Shown: positions 26,019 to 34,789, counted from the first letter of the stretch. The stretch is 64,000 nucleotides of DNA from an uncultured Burkholderiaceae bacterium (GCA_944390675.1 CALXQR010000004.1:124001-188000); one strand, 5' to 3'. Program-made: numbers and translations. The notes: generated by a model not told the origin, from the letters alone.

Positions 26019-28922
26019 TTAAAGCGTCTTCGTGTGCACTTGAATGAGCGGTTCTTCGCTCAAAGGCGGCAGAACTTTGCGCGGACGTCCCGGATAAATG
26101 ACGGGCGAATAGTCCACCGGATGCACGAGTTCTGGACGCGTGTGAACAACCGTTAAACCGTTTTTCTCAAGCGCTTCATCCAAACCGGCGGTGAGGCGTT
26201 CAAGAGCGTTTTCGCCCTTTTCTTCGGTTTGAGAGACGACTTCCTGAGCTTGAACTGCAGGCTCTTCAACGGGTGCTTCAACTTCTGCTTCAACCGTTTG
26301 AGTTTCAGCAGGTTCTTCGGCCGGTTCAACAGCCTTCGGGCGTTCAGAAAATGCTTCGCGCTTCGGATTGGCGATCTTGCTTTCCACATTGACGTGGCGC
26401 GGTTCAATCGTTTCAACCGGCGCGGCCTCTTGAGCGCTGATCGGCCCTTCAATCGGAGCGGTGCGAAGGGTACCTTCCTGCATGTATTCTTCAGGCGGCA
26501 CGATCGGCGCACGATTCATTTCTTCGGCTTCCACTTCAGGCGGAATACGATCGCGGCGGCCCATCGGCTCATCGTTTACACGGCGACGGCGGCGCGGACG
26601 GCGCTCGGCCTGCGTGCGGACTTCTTCAGCCTTTTCCTCGAGAGCTTCAACGGGCTGCTGCGTCGTCTTTTCAACGCTGGGCATATCGTCGGTGGCAAAG
26701 TTGAAGTCTTCGTCATCCTTTACTTCAGGGGCTTTGACTTCTTCCTGCGGTTTGGGCAGAGCCACTTTCGTCTCAGGTGCGGGCAAAAGTTCCGGCGCGG
26801 CTTCGTCATTTTTGACGCGGCGGCGCGGACGTCTGCGGTTGGTGCTTTCGCGCACGGCTTCTTTTTCAGCCGTCTGCGGCTTATCTTCAGTCTCCGGCTT
26901 GGCGGCTGCGGCCTTCTCTTCATCCTTATCCGTGCGGGTGCGTTCGCGGCGCGAGCGGCGTCCGGACGTATCCTTTTCACGTCTGTCACGAGGCGAGCGG
27001 CGGGAACGACGATCTCCGCGGGTCTTCTTTTCCTCTTCTTTCTTTTCCTGAGCTTTTTCTTCAGAGCTGCCGAAAAGGAAATTGATCAGACGGCGGATGA
27101 GGCTCGGTTCCTGAGCGGCCTGTGTGCGCTTGGCGGCCTCTTCACGGGCGGCGCGCTGCTCAGCCTTCTTGTTGATCAAGCGATCGGCTTCATTGTGTTC
27201 CGGCGCCACTTCAGGCATGAAGTTGCGAAGCACAGGTTCCTGGCGTTTGGCGGCAGGTTTTTCTTCGGCCTTCTTCACGCGATAGGGATCGGCCGTGATG
27301 TCATCGGGCTGAATTTCTTCGGCGCGCTTGTAGCTTGCCACTTCATCATCGAGTCGTTCGTCATCGTAGCGCAGACGTTCGATATGATAGTGCGGCGTTT
27401 CAAGGAACTTATTGGGGATCAGCACGATCGGCAGACGATGACGGTGCTCGATCTTGGCAATATCGCGGCGCTTTTCGTTCAAAAGGAAGCTTGCGACGTC
27501 AACCGGCACTTGAGCGTGTACGGCACCCGTGCCTTCCTTCATGGCTTCTTCTTCAAGAATTCTCAAAATCTGCAGCGCGCAGCTTTCGGTGTCACGGATG
27601 ACGCCTACGCCGTTGCAGCGCGGGCAGGTGATATGGTTGCCTTCGGCCAATGCCGGACGCAGACGCTGACGGGACAATTCCATCAAACCGAAGCGGCTGA
27701 TCTTAGCCATTTGAACGCGTGCGCGGTCATATTTGAGCGCGTCCTTGAGGCGCTGCTCAACCGCACGCTGGTTCTTCGGATCGTTCATGTCGATGAAGTC
27801 GATCACAATCAAACCGCCCAAGTCGCGCAAACGCATCTGACGGGCCACTTCGTCAGCAGCTTCGCAGTTCGTTCTGAAAGCGGTCTCTTCAATATCGGAG
27901 CCTCGCGTGGCGCGAGCCGAGTTCACGTCAACGGCGACCAACGCTTCCGTGTGGTCGATCACAATCGCGCCGCCCGAAGGAAGGGGAACGGTGCGGGAGT
28001 AAGCCGTTTCAATCTGATGCTCAATTTGAAAGCGCGAGAAAAGCGGCGTTTCTTCACGATAGCGCTTCACGCGGCCCACCATGTCGGGCATCACGTGCGC
28101 CATGAATTGGCGAGCCTGATCATAGATTTCGTCGGTGTCGACGAGAATTTCACCGATTTCCGGCTGGAAGTAATCGCGAATGGCGCGAATCACGAGGTTG
28201 CTTTCTTCAACAATGAGGAAAGGCGCGGGATTGGCGCGTTTCAAAGCTTCGCCCTTGGGGCCGGTGGCTTCGGTCACATATTTCGTGACAACACGGTTGC
28301 CTTCACGGGTTTGCAATTCATATTGCGGACGGGCGGCTTCGGTAATAGCTTCCCAGAGCTTGAGCAAATAGTTCAAGTCCCACTGGAATTCGTCCACCGT
28401 GCGGCCGATGCCTGCGGTGCGGGCAATGATGCTCATGCCGGCAGGCAGCTTCAAGCGGTCCATCGTCTCACGGAGCTCTTGACGTTCTTCGCCTTCAATG
28501 CGGCGAGAGACACCGCCTCCGCGGGGATTGTTCGGCATCAAAACCAGGTAGCGGCCTGCCAAAGAAATGAACGTGGTGAGCGCTGCGCCCTTGTTGCCGC
28601 GTTCTTCTTTTTCAACCTGAACGATCAGTTCCTGACCTTCCTGAAGCGCATCACGGATCGTAGCCGTGCGTACATCCACGCCTTCTTTGAAATATTGGCG
28701 GGAAACTTCTTTAAAGGGGAGGAACCCGTGACGATCTTCGCCGTAGTTGACAAAGCAGGCTTCAAGGCTGGGTTCGATGCGGGTGATAATACCCTTGTAG
28801 ATATTGGATTTGCGTTGTTCACGGCCGGCTGTTTCGATATCAATATCGATGAGCTTCTGGCCATCAACAATACCCACGCGCGTTTCTTCAGCGTGCGTGG
28901 CGTTAAATAACATGCGTTTCAT
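26019..28922 (-). CDS. rne: ribonuclease E
   Basis: 967 residues from the ATG at 28922, where a GGAG site lies 7 bases upstream; an open frame upstream lacks family character. The S1 RNA-binding domain (about 35-120) and DNase I-like catalytic domain (VAVDVNSARATRG, LGGLIVIDFIDM) are clear, and the Zn-link CPRC has C433 and C436. The last 430 or so residues form a low-complexity tail with Arg-rich RNA-binding blocks (RGDRRSRRSPRDRREK; RRPRRRVKN; RRPRRRRRVND) alternating with acidic stretches, where the degradosome scaffold normally sits. RNase E initiates mRNA decay and processes rRNA and tRNA. It diverges from rluC as in enterobacteria. Confidence 0.96.
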   Translation of the reverse strand: MKRMLFNATHAEETRVGIVDGQKLIDIDIETAGREQRKSNIYKGIITRIEPSLEACFVNYGEDRHGFLPFKEVSRQYFKEGVDVRTATIRDALQEGQELIVQVEKEERGNKGAALTTFISLAGRYLVLMPNNPRGGGVSRRIEGEERQELRETMDRLKLPAGMSIIARTAGIGRTVDEFQWDLNYLLKLWEAITEAARPQYELQTREGNRVVTKYVTEATGPKGEALKRANPAPFLIVEESNLVIRAIRDYFQPEIGEILVDTDEIYDQARQFMAHVMPDMVGRVKRYREETPLFSRFQIEHQIETAYSRTVPLPSGGAIVIDHTEALVAVDVNSARATRGSDIEETAFRTNCEAADEVARQMRLRDLGGLIVIDFIDMNDPKNQRAVEQRLKDALKYDRARVQMAKISRFGLMELSRQRLRPALAEGNHITCPRCNGVGVIRDTESCALQILRILEEEAMKEGTGAVHAQVPVDVASFLLNEKRRDIAKIEHRHRLPIVLIPNKFLETPHYHIERLRYDDERLDDEVASYKRAEEIQPDDITADPYRVKKAEEKPAAKRQEPVLRNFMPEVAPEHNEADRLINKKAEQRAAREEAAKRTQAAQEPSLIRRLINFLFGSSEEKAQEKKEEEKKTRGDRRSRRSPRDRREKDTSGRRSRRERTRTDKDEEKAAAAKPETEDKPQTAEKEAVRESTNRRRPRRRVKNDEAAPELLPAPETKVALPKPQEEVKAPEVKDDEDFNFATDDMPSVEKTTQQPVEALEEKAEEVRTQAERRPRRRRRVNDEPMGRRDRIPPEVEAEEMNRAPIVPPEEYMQEGTLRTAPIEGPISAQEAAPVETIEPRHVNVESKIANPKREAFSERPKAVEPAEEPAETQTVEAEVEAPVEEPAVQAQEVVSQTEEKGENALERLTAGLDEALEKNGLTVVHTRPELVHPVDYSPVIYPGRPRKVLPPLSEEPLIQVHTKTL

Positions 28923-29620
28923 TGAACACTCCGGCTGACAACCACTGTCGCAGGTTGTCAAAGTCAGCGTGCCGAGGCTGAAACAAATCCGTGTCGCAGA
29001 GGCAGGCGAAAAAGCGTTCGGCCTGCATAATCTTTCTCAAACAACAAAACCTCCCGATGACATGGGCCATCAGGAAAGTGTTGAGAAAACAAATTGTTAG
29101 ACGTGTGTCGCTTCTTTATCCAAGCGGTAGGGAGAGCACCGAAACGAACGAATTCAAAATAGTTTCGCTATTTTGCATCTATGAGCTCAATCCCTCACAT
29201 GCTGTCTAAATATAAAAACTGTTTCCAACCGACAAATCTGATCTGCCAAACATAAGCGGCTCGATCCCAGTGGGATTTGTCCGACCACGGATTTCTTTCT
29301 CACGGCAATCAAAACACTCGCCTCACCTCGGACATTTTCTTCCGACGGGGCGATCAACAAATACCGTTTGCTGCATATTTCACGTCCTTAAACTCAGACG
29401 CGGGCTTCACAGTTCGTGACTGTTTTTTCACGACTCCGCCGATTCGCCTGAAAAAGCAGCACTTTTCAGGCACACAAAAAACTTTATTGAATGCCTTCAA
29501 TAAAGAAAATATTTCATCAAAACACGGCTACAATGCACATGTTGATTTTTTAGCGGTGACCGATACGGACGAATCAAGATTTTCAGTCCGCTTTCAGTCA
29601 GCCCCACATTATATAGAGTT
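28923..29620. promoter_or_regulatory. rne-rluC divergent leader region
   Basis: A 698-bp gene-free region between divergent rne and rluC. It holds two perfect hairpins: GCCTGAAAA / TTTTCAGGC (29446-29454 with 29463-29471) and CTTTATTGAA / TTCAATAAAG (29482-29491 with 29496-29505, loop TGCC). A weaker ACAGT-TCGTG-ACTGT hairpin followed by T residues lies at about 29410-29428. In E. coli the long rne leader carries hairpins by which RNase E controls its own mRNA, and a similar role is plausible here. Short open frames in this stretch look random. Confidence 0.5.
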
Positions 29621-30637
29621 ATGGCAAATTTAGTCGGGAAAAACCCTGTATTTGTTTCATCGTCTGAAGCTGTAGCAAAAACGGACGCCGTCGTATGGAT
29701 TCGAATCGGCGAAGACGCCGATGGACAGCGCCTGGATAACTACCTCTTTAGGATTGCAAAAGGCGTGCCTAAAAGCCACCTTTATCGGATTGTTCGGGCT
29801 GGGGAAGTCCGCGTCAATAAAAAAAGAGCCACAGTAGACACCCGCCTGAATCTTGGTGATGAACTTCGGGTGCCGCCCATCCGTGTGTCAGCCGCTCCCA
29901 AAAAGGAAGTCGCGCGTCCCATAGATGATTTGGAGCTGCCGGTCTTATACGAAGATGAGCATATTCTGGTGGTTGATAAACCGGCGGGGCTTGCCGCTCA
30001 CGGAGGCTCAGGCGTCAGTTTCGGACTCATTGAACGGATGCGCGCGGCGCGACCCAATCAGCCTTTTCTTGAATTAGTTCATAGGCTTGACCGCGACACA
30101 AGCGGCGTGATGATGCTTGCCAAAACCCGAAAAGCACTCGTGAAGCTCCATGAAATGATTCGCGAGGGGGAATTACATAAATCGTATAAGACGCTTGTTT
30201 TAGGCGACTGGGTCAATGACCGCCAGCACATCAAGGCGCCTTTATATAAATTTGTGAGTTCCAACGGCGAACGCCGCGTCTGCGTGGATGCCGAAAAGGG
30301 GCTCCCGAGCCACAGCATTTTTCAGCTCATTGAACGTTTCGGACCGGTCTCCTACCTTGCAGTTGATCTGAAGACCGGCCGCACACACCAAATCCGTGTT
30401 CATGCGCAGTACGCCGGTCACCCTCTGGTGGGTGACGACAAGTACGGTGACTTTGAAGAAAATAAGAAAATTGCCAAGGGCAGTTTGGGTGTCCCTTTTA
30501 AGCGAATGTTCCTGCATGCCTACCGATTGGAATTCAAACACCCGATCACGGGACGCAACCTTTGCATCACGGCGGAGTTGCCGCCCGAGTGCGCTGATTT
30601 AATAAATGAATTAAAGAAAAGAAAGGAAAACCGATAA
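29621..30637 (+). CDS. rluC: 23S rRNA pseudouridine synthase RluC
   Basis: 338 residues. An S4 RNA-binding domain (about 32-90: DGQRLDNYLFRIAKGVPKSHLYRIVRAGEVRVNKKR) is followed by the RluA-type catalytic domain with HRLDRDTSGVMMLAKT, whose Asp in RLDRDTSG is the nucleophile, and LKTGRTHQIRVHAQYAGHPLVGDDKYG. It makes pseudouridines at 955, 2504 and 2580 (E. coli numbering) in 23S rRNA. The ribosome site before the ATG is weak (GAG only). Its stop overlaps the next ATG by one base (TAATG). Confidence 0.95.
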   Translation: MANLVGKNPVFVSSSEAVAKTDAVVWIRIGEDADGQRLDNYLFRIAKGVPKSHLYRIVRAGEVRVNKKRATVDTRLNLGDELRVPPIRVSAAPKKEVARPIDDLELPVLYEDEHILVVDKPAGLAAHGGSGVSFGLIERMRAARPNQPFLELVHRLDRDTSGVMMLAKTRKALVKLHEMIREGELHKSYKTLVLGDWVNDRQHIKAPLYKFVSSNGERRVCVDAEKGLPSHSIFQLIERFGPVSYLAVDLKTGRTHQIRVHAQYAGHPLVGDDKYGDFEENKKIAKGSLGVPFKRMFLHAYRLEFKHPITGRNLCITAELPPECADLINELKKRKENR

Positions 30638-31302
30638 TGCTTGTGCCGAAATTTGACCTTTTTGTTTTCGATTGGGACGGTACCGTCATGGATACGACTG
30701 AACCGATCGCGGCGGGTATCTGTCATGCTTTTATGGCCTTGGGCTACAAAGACCCTGGCATGCAGGCGGCACGAAATGTGATCGGGTTGGATTGGCGAAG
30801 CGCGATTCTGACGATTGAACCGGACTTTCGGTTCGATCACTATGATCAGTTTGAACAGGCTTATCGTGAATACTATCTGGTTAAGGAAAAAGAGATCGGC
30901 ATTTTCCCCGGTCTTGAAGATCTTTTAAGAAAAATGAAAGCCGCGGGCCTTCGCTTGGCTGTAGCTACCGGTAAAAGCCGCAGGGGATTGGACCGTGTTT
31001 TTGGTCAGACGGGCGTTGGCGATTTGTTTGAAGCGACAGTGACTGCGGATGAGAGCGCCGGCAAACCCAATCCGCTCATGCTTCAGATGTTAAGCGAAGA
31101 GACGGGCGTCGATATCAGTCAAATGGTGATGATCGGAGACACAGAGCACGACTTGTGGCTTGCGAAAAACGCAGGGTGCGCCGCTGTGGCTGTGAGCTAT
31201 GGGGCGTTTCCGAAGTCTGAACTTCAAAAGTGGAAAGTCCCTGTGGTCGACGATGTGCCGCAGCTTGCCGCCGCGCTCGGTGTAGATGAACTGCTCAAGT
31301 AG
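30637..31302 (+). CDS. HAD-IA family phosphatase (phosphoglycolate phosphatase-like)
   Basis: 221 residues. Motif I is FVFDWDGTVMDTTEPI (D10, D12), a small alpha-helical cap follows, motif II is LAVATGKSRRGL, the motif III lysine is in SAGKPNPLML, and motif IV is MIGDTEHDLWLAKNAGC. It resembles Gph-like or nucleotide phosphatases; the substrate is not certain. It is translationally coupled to rluC, the usual order in Burkholderiales. A double hairpin terminator follows. Confidence 0.88.
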   Translation: MLVPKFDLFVFDWDGTVMDTTEPIAAGICHAFMALGYKDPGMQAARNVIGLDWRSAILTIEPDFRFDHYDQFEQAYREYYLVKEKEIGIFPGLEDLLRKMKAAGLRLAVATGKSRRGLDRVFGQTGVGDLFEATVTADESAGKPNPLMLQMLSEETGVDISQMVMIGDTEHDLWLAKNAGCAAVAVSYGAFPKSELQKWKVPVVDDVPQLAAALGVDELLK

Positions 31303-31306
31303 AAAA

Positions 31307-31374
31307 GAGGCGGTCATTGCCGCCTCATAAAAATAAAGTTTTTAGGCTTGGCGCCAGAAGGCGCCTTGTTTTTT
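31307..31374 (+). terminator. tandem terminator hairpins after the HAD gene
   Basis: GAGGCGG / CCGCCTC (31307-31313 with 31320-31326) is followed by ATAAAAATAAAG. A second hairpin, GGCGCC-AGAA-GGCGCC (31350-31365), is followed by TTGTTTTTT. The second hairpin lies inside the 3' end of the convergent methyltransferase gene. Confidence 0.7.
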
Positions 31375-32124
31375 ATGAAAGACTGTTTTTGAATGTGCCT
31401 TCTTTTCAGTCTTTTGAATCGGTCGGGACAAAATGGCAAATATCGTAGGCAATTTTGGCAGTGCCGTCTTTTCCTTTAACCATTCACCGGCTGTCTTCGT
31501 TTTAATGAATTCTGCGTCGCCCGTGATGTCGCAGGCAACGGTGATGCGGGTGTCGGCTCTAAGCGTTTGGGCGAGAAACTCAAGAAATGCCTGATTGCGA
31601 TAGGGCGTTTCGATAAAAATCTGCGTTTCGCCTCGTGCGCTTTGTTTTTCGCAATCTTTGAGACTTTGCGTTCGAGCGGGCTCCTTTATGGGGAGGTAAC
31701 CCAAGAAACGGAAGTGCTGACCGTCAAGGCCGCTTGCCATCAATGCAAGCAAAACGGAGCTCGGCCCCACAAGTGGTTTGACTTTGATATTTAAGGCTTG
31801 CGCGCGGGCGACGATTGTTGCGCCCGGATCGGCGACACCGGGGCAGCCCGATTCGCTCACGATCGCCACATCATTGCCTTCAAAGAGCGGTTTGAGCCAC
31901 TCATCGATTAATTCATTTTTGGGTTCGTGCCCGATTTCAACGATACTGAGTTCAGCGATCGGCGTAGGGTGGCCGGCCGCTTTGAGATAGGCACGGGCGC
32001 TTTTAGCGTTTTCGGCTAAAAAGCATCGCGTCGCGCGAAGCACTTCAAGCGTTGAGGCAGGCAGCGTCTCCTCTACGGGTCTTTCCGCAATCCGATTGGG
32101 TAATAAATAGAGCGTTGCGGTCAT
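31342..32124 (-). CDS. RsmI-like SAM-dependent methyltransferase
   Basis: 260 residues of the tetrapyrrole-methylase fold used by RsmI. Visible motifs are EIGHEPKNELIDEWLKPLFEGNDVAIVSESGCPGVADPGA (SAM-binding, about 66-106), VGPSSVLLALMASGLDGQHFRFLGYLP, and FIETPYRNQAFLEFL. It lacks the TPIGN start of RsmI itself and is shorter, so it is probably the paralog that Burkholderiales carry next to maf. Target RNA unknown. Its ATG overlaps the maf stop (ATGA), so translation is coupled. Confidence 0.85.
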   Translation of the reverse strand: MTATLYLLPNRIAERPVEETLPASTLEVLRATRCFLAENAKSARAYLKAAGHPTPIAELSIVEIGHEPKNELIDEWLKPLFEGNDVAIVSESGCPGVADPGATIVARAQALNIKVKPLVGPSSVLLALMASGLDGQHFRFLGYLPIKEPARTQSLKDCEKQSARGETQIFIETPYRNQAFLEFLAQTLRADTRITVACDITGDAEFIKTKTAGEWLKEKTALPKLPTIFAILSRPIQKTEKKAHSKTVFHKKQGAFWRQA

Positions 32125-32726
32125 TGAACGTCCTCACCGATGCCGGGAATGATTTCGAGTCCCGCCTTGGCTAAAAGGTTGACGGTTTCAATAAGGGGCA
32201 GCCCGATTAATGCCGTGGGGTCGGTGGACTGCACTTCTTTCATTAAGGCGATACCCAGCTTTTCAATTTTGGCCGATCCCGCGCAGTTAAGAGGCTGCTC
32301 ACGCTGAAGATAGTTTTCAATCGTTTTGCGCGAGAGCTTTTTCATCGTGACCACTGTGGGCACCATGGTTTCATAGGCGCGGCCTTCTTCGTCCAGCACG
32401 CAAAGCGCGGTAAGAAAGTAAACCGTCTGACCCTGCATGGCAGAAAGCTGTTCAATGGCTTTTTCAACCGTATGAGGTTTGCCAAGGATGCAGTCGCCTA
32501 AAACAGCCACTTGGTCGCTGCCGATAATGATGGAATTCGGACGCAACTCTCTGACTTTCTGAGCTTTTTCTCGGGCCAGGCGTCGGCAAAGTTCGTCAGG
32601 AGATTCATTTTCCTTTCGGCTTTCGTCAATATCGGCCGAAACACATTCAAAAGGAACGCCCAAGCGCTCCAATAATTCTTTTCGATACGGGGAACTCGAC
32701 CCCAGAACCAAATTCTTCTGTAACAT
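32121..32726 (-). CDS. maf: Maf-family nucleoside triphosphate pyrophosphatase
   Basis: 201 residues starting MLQKNLVLGSSSPYRKELLERLG, the diagnostic Maf N-terminus; the open frame extends upstream only by chance. Other conserved parts are ADIDESR, IIGSDQVAVLG, GKPHTVEKAIEQL and DPTALIGLPL. Maf proteins hydrolyse modified pyrimidine nucleotides (7-methyl-GTP in the YceF subgroup) and restrain cell division when overproduced. The start codon lies 27 bp from that of the divergent yceD gene, so both promoters must be very compact or overlap coding sequence. Confidence 0.93.
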   Translation of the reverse strand: MLQKNLVLGSSSPYRKELLERLGVPFECVSADIDESRKENESPDELCRRLAREKAQKVRELRPNSIIIGSDQVAVLGDCILGKPHTVEKAIEQLSAMQGQTVYFLTALCVLDEEGRAYETMVPTVVTMKKLSRKTIENYLQREQPLNCAGSAKIEKLGIALMKEVQSTDPTALIGLPLIETVNLLAKAGLEIIPGIGEDVQ

Positions 32727-32753
32727 ACGGCAGTAAACCTTTTGGGAGTCATG

Positions 32754-33290
32754 ATGTCGAAAGCGAATCAAAATTATTCCACCGTCGACATATTTTCGAT
32801 TGCTCGGAATCGTCAGAAGATTAACACAACGGTGGCTGTTTCGGAGATGCCGGAGTTGGCAGGGACGATTGTCGATGCTGACGCCTGCAAGCCTTTTGAA
32901 GTTCAAATTGAAGGCACGGACGGCATTAAAGGGTTGCCCGCCGCAATCCTGACGGTTAAGGGCTGTGTTCAGATGCTTTGCACGCGCTGCACGAAGCCCG
33001 TAGAAATTGCGATTGACCGTGAAGTGCCGTTTCTTTTTGTGAAATCCGAGGCTGAAGCCAACCGATTGCCCGTTGACGAAGACGAAGAATGGGAAGTGGT
33101 GGTAGGTTCCGAACATCTGAAAGTGGCCGATTGGGTGCAGGAAGAGGTGATTTTGTCGTTGCCGACTTTCCCCAAGCACGAAGATTGCGAAGCGCCGTAC
33201 AGCGATCATCTGCAGGCAGACATGCAAGAGGCGATTGAAGAAAAACCGAAGCCTTTTGCTAATTTGCGAGAATTATTGAAGAAAAACTGA
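32754..33290 (+). CDS. yceD: YceD/DUF177 family protein
   Basis: 178 residues. The Cys pair VQMLCTRCTKPVEIAIDREVPFLFV is the signature of DUF177 proteins (YceD, 23S rRNA accumulation protein), with an acidic patch VDEDEEWEVVVGSEHLKVADWVQEEVILSLP. Start at 32754 (MSKANQ) is chosen because GGGAG lies 5 bases ahead; an ATG 3 bases earlier is possible. Its place directly before rpmF is conserved across bacteria, and it probably acts in ribosome biogenesis. Confidence 0.9.
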   Translation: MSKANQNYSTVDIFSIARNRQKINTTVAVSEMPELAGTIVDADACKPFEVQIEGTDGIKGLPAAILTVKGCVQMLCTRCTKPVEIAIDREVPFLFVKSEAEANRLPVDEDEEWEVVVGSEHLKVADWVQEEVILSLPTFPKHEDCEAPYSDHLQADMQEAIEEKPKPFANLRELLKKN

Positions 33291-33330
33291 TATAATCCCA
33301 AAACTTTTTTTCAAGCTTTAGGTATTGGCA

Positions 33331-33360
33331 TTGGCAAGATGCGCATATCTAGGGTATAAT
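33331..33360 (+). promoter_or_regulatory. promoter of rpmF
   Basis: TTGGCA (33331-33336) and a perfect TATAAT (33355-33360) are 18 bases apart. The rpmF ATG is 30 bases downstream of the -10. Confidence 0.6.
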
Positions 33361-33389
33361 CGCGTGTTTTCAAAAAGTGGGGTATTGCT

Positions 33390-33569
33390 ATGGCAGTCCA
33401 ACAAAATAAAAAATCGACCAACAAGCGCGGCAACCATCGCGCTCATGACTTCTTGACGAACCCGGCTACGGCTGTTGAACCGAAGACCGGTGAAGTTCAT
33501 CTTCGTCACCACATCAGCCCGAACGGCTTCTATCGTGGCAAGAAGGTCATCGACGTTAAGGGTGAATAA
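33390..33569 (+). CDS. rpmF: 50S ribosomal protein L32
   Basis: 59 residues: [20 protein letters not shown] then [21 protein letters not shown] and a C-terminal [10 protein letters not shown]. This is the standard L32 N-terminal signature and length. The zinc-binding cysteines found in some L32 proteins are absent, as in most proteobacteria. It normally begins the rpmF-plsX-fabH run, but here plsX does not follow. Confidence 0.97.
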   Translation: MAVQQNKKSTNKRGNHRAHDFLTNPATAVEPKTGEVHLRHHISPNGFYRGKKVIDVKGE

Positions 33570-33717
33570 TTTCGCTTTGCTGAGAAACGCGCTTTGACGT
33601 TTTCTTGACTTTAGCCTTCGCCGGCAACGCCGAAAACCCCACAGCCAATGTGCAAAACGTTGCGGTGGGAGACAAAAACGGGAAGATCATCAAGGTAGAC
33701 TTTCTCAGGGTCGACAA

Positions 33718-33746
33718 AAAAGGGAATCCGATTTGGGTTCCCTTTT
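33718..33746. terminator. intrinsic terminator after rpmF
   Basis: AAAAGGGAATCC and GGGTTCCCTTTT arms enclose a short loop, with a T-rich tail. The 150 bases between the rpmF stop and this hairpin hold no convincing gene. It may also stop the convergent hydrolase transcript. Confidence 0.75.
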
Positions 33747-33761
33747 GTTTATCCAAGGCTT

Positions 33762-34673
33762 TTAATCCAAGAACGCCTTTAATTTTTCTAAAAAGACTTT
33801 CGGGCATTCTTCCTCTGGACTGTGTCCGCAGTCCAACGCTTCTCCGCTGACATTGAGCGCCTTGTCTTTCCATGTGGCGACCACGTCATAGAGTTTGCCG
33901 ACAGTGCCTCGCGCGCCCCAAAGCAGATAAAGCGGACATTGAATTTTCTTCTCGCTGTCAGCTTTGTCGTCTTCTAAGTCAATCGTTGCCGCCGCACGGT
34001 AGTCCTCGCAAATCGCATGGATGGTTTGAGGGTTTCGGTAGCAGCGAAGGTATTCCTGAAAAACGCTCTCTTCCAAGACGCCTTTGATCTTAAGCTGCCC
34101 GTTAATGTGGTGATGCAGGAAATATTCCGGATCAAAGCCGATTAACTTTTCAGGGAAAGGTTCCGGCTGAATCAAGAAAAACCACCAGAAGTACTTCGTT
34201 GCGAACTCTTTGTTCGTGAGTTCGTACATCGTGGCGGTGGGCGCAATGTCAACGAAAACCGCTTTTGTGACAGCTTCCGGATAGTCAAGCGCTAAGCGGT
34301 GTCCCACACGTGCGCCGCGGTCGTGTCCGACAAAGGCAAACTTTGCTAATCCCAGTAACTCCATAAGCGCCATTAAGTCTTTCGCCATCTCTTTTTTGCT
34401 GTAGGGGCGATGATCCGGTGTGCTTTCAGGCTTATCTGTGTCGCCATAGCCTCTGAGATCGGGAAGGATCACGGTGTGTTTTTTAGCCAATTCCGGCGCC
34501 ACCTTTCTCCAGATGACATGCGTGTGAGGGTGGCCATGCGCGAGCATGATAGGGGTGCCGGAACCCGCCATCGCAAAACGCATTTTGATGCCGGTCCTTA
34601 GGTTCGCATTAAAAAGCTTAAATTCAGGCAGGAAAGGAGATTGGCCGACTTCTTTGAGAAATTTGTTTTGCAT
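33762..34673 (-). CDS. alpha/beta hydrolase, haloacetate dehalogenase-like
   Basis: 303 residues. The oxyanion-hole motif is HGHPHTH (46-52), the nucleophile elbow GHDRGAR contains D118 flanked by R119 and R122, CEDYRAA follows, and the catalytic His lies in LDCGHSPEEECP. The Asp nucleophile with two Arg residues and CEDYR is the pattern of fluoroacetate/haloacetate dehalogenases. However, the His-Trp pair that cradles fluoride in those enzymes aligns with W163-W164 here, so defluorination is doubtful; an epoxide or other haloacid substrate is possible. It is cytoplasmic, monocistronic and lies in the accessory patch after rpmF. Confidence 0.82.
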   Translation of the reverse strand: MQNKFLKEVGQSPFLPEFKLFNANLRTGIKMRFAMAGSGTPIMLAHGHPHTHVIWRKVAPELAKKHTVILPDLRGYGDTDKPESTPDHRPYSKKEMAKDLMALMELLGLAKFAFVGHDRGARVGHRLALDYPEAVTKAVFVDIAPTATMYELTNKEFATKYFWWFFLIQPEPFPEKLIGFDPEYFLHHHINGQLKIKGVLEESVFQEYLRCYRNPQTIHAICEDYRAAATIDLEDDKADSEKKIQCPLYLLWGARGTVGKLYDVVATWKDKALNVSGEALDCGHSPEEECPKVFLEKLKAFLD

Positions 34674-34764
34674 TTCAGTTCATACCATAGGTTGCATAAG
34701 TTCCTAATAAAAGCAGGACTTTTTGTTGTTTATTTTTGACATTTTAATTAATTCCGAATGGCGT

Positions 34765-34778
34765 TTGATTTTGATCAA
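34765..34778 (+). promoter_or_regulatory. FNR-type operator upstream of the autotransporter
   Basis: TTGAT-TTTG-ATCAA is a perfect match to the FNR/Anr consensus TTGAT-N4-ATCAA. Its centre (34771.5) is about 70 bases before the ATG. It implies oxygen-responsive activation or repression of the autotransporter gene. Confidence 0.75.
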
Positions 34779-34789
34779 TATCTGATTCT

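Noticed and set aside
26229-28910. 893-codon plus-strand open frame opposite rne
   Set aside because: It mirrors the rne coding strand; the translation is Phe/Arg/Gly-rich noise without motifs, and rne is unmistakable. It is an antisense shadow of biased codon use.
29612-29617. TATAGA as a -10 giving a leaderless rluC mRNA
   Set aside because: The hexamer ends only 3 bases before the ATG, no matching -35 is convincing, and it is probably chance.
28991-29633. Two plus-strand open frames in the rne-rluC spacer
   Set aside because: Their codon use is unlike neighbouring genes, no motif is visible, and the region holds hairpins typical of a leader.
33605-33850. Open frame after rpmF resembling a secreted-protein start (AFAGNAENPTAN)
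   Set aside because: It starts at TTG without a ribosome site, passes through the terminator hairpin and into the antisense of the hydrolase gene. It could be a remnant, but this cannot be shown.
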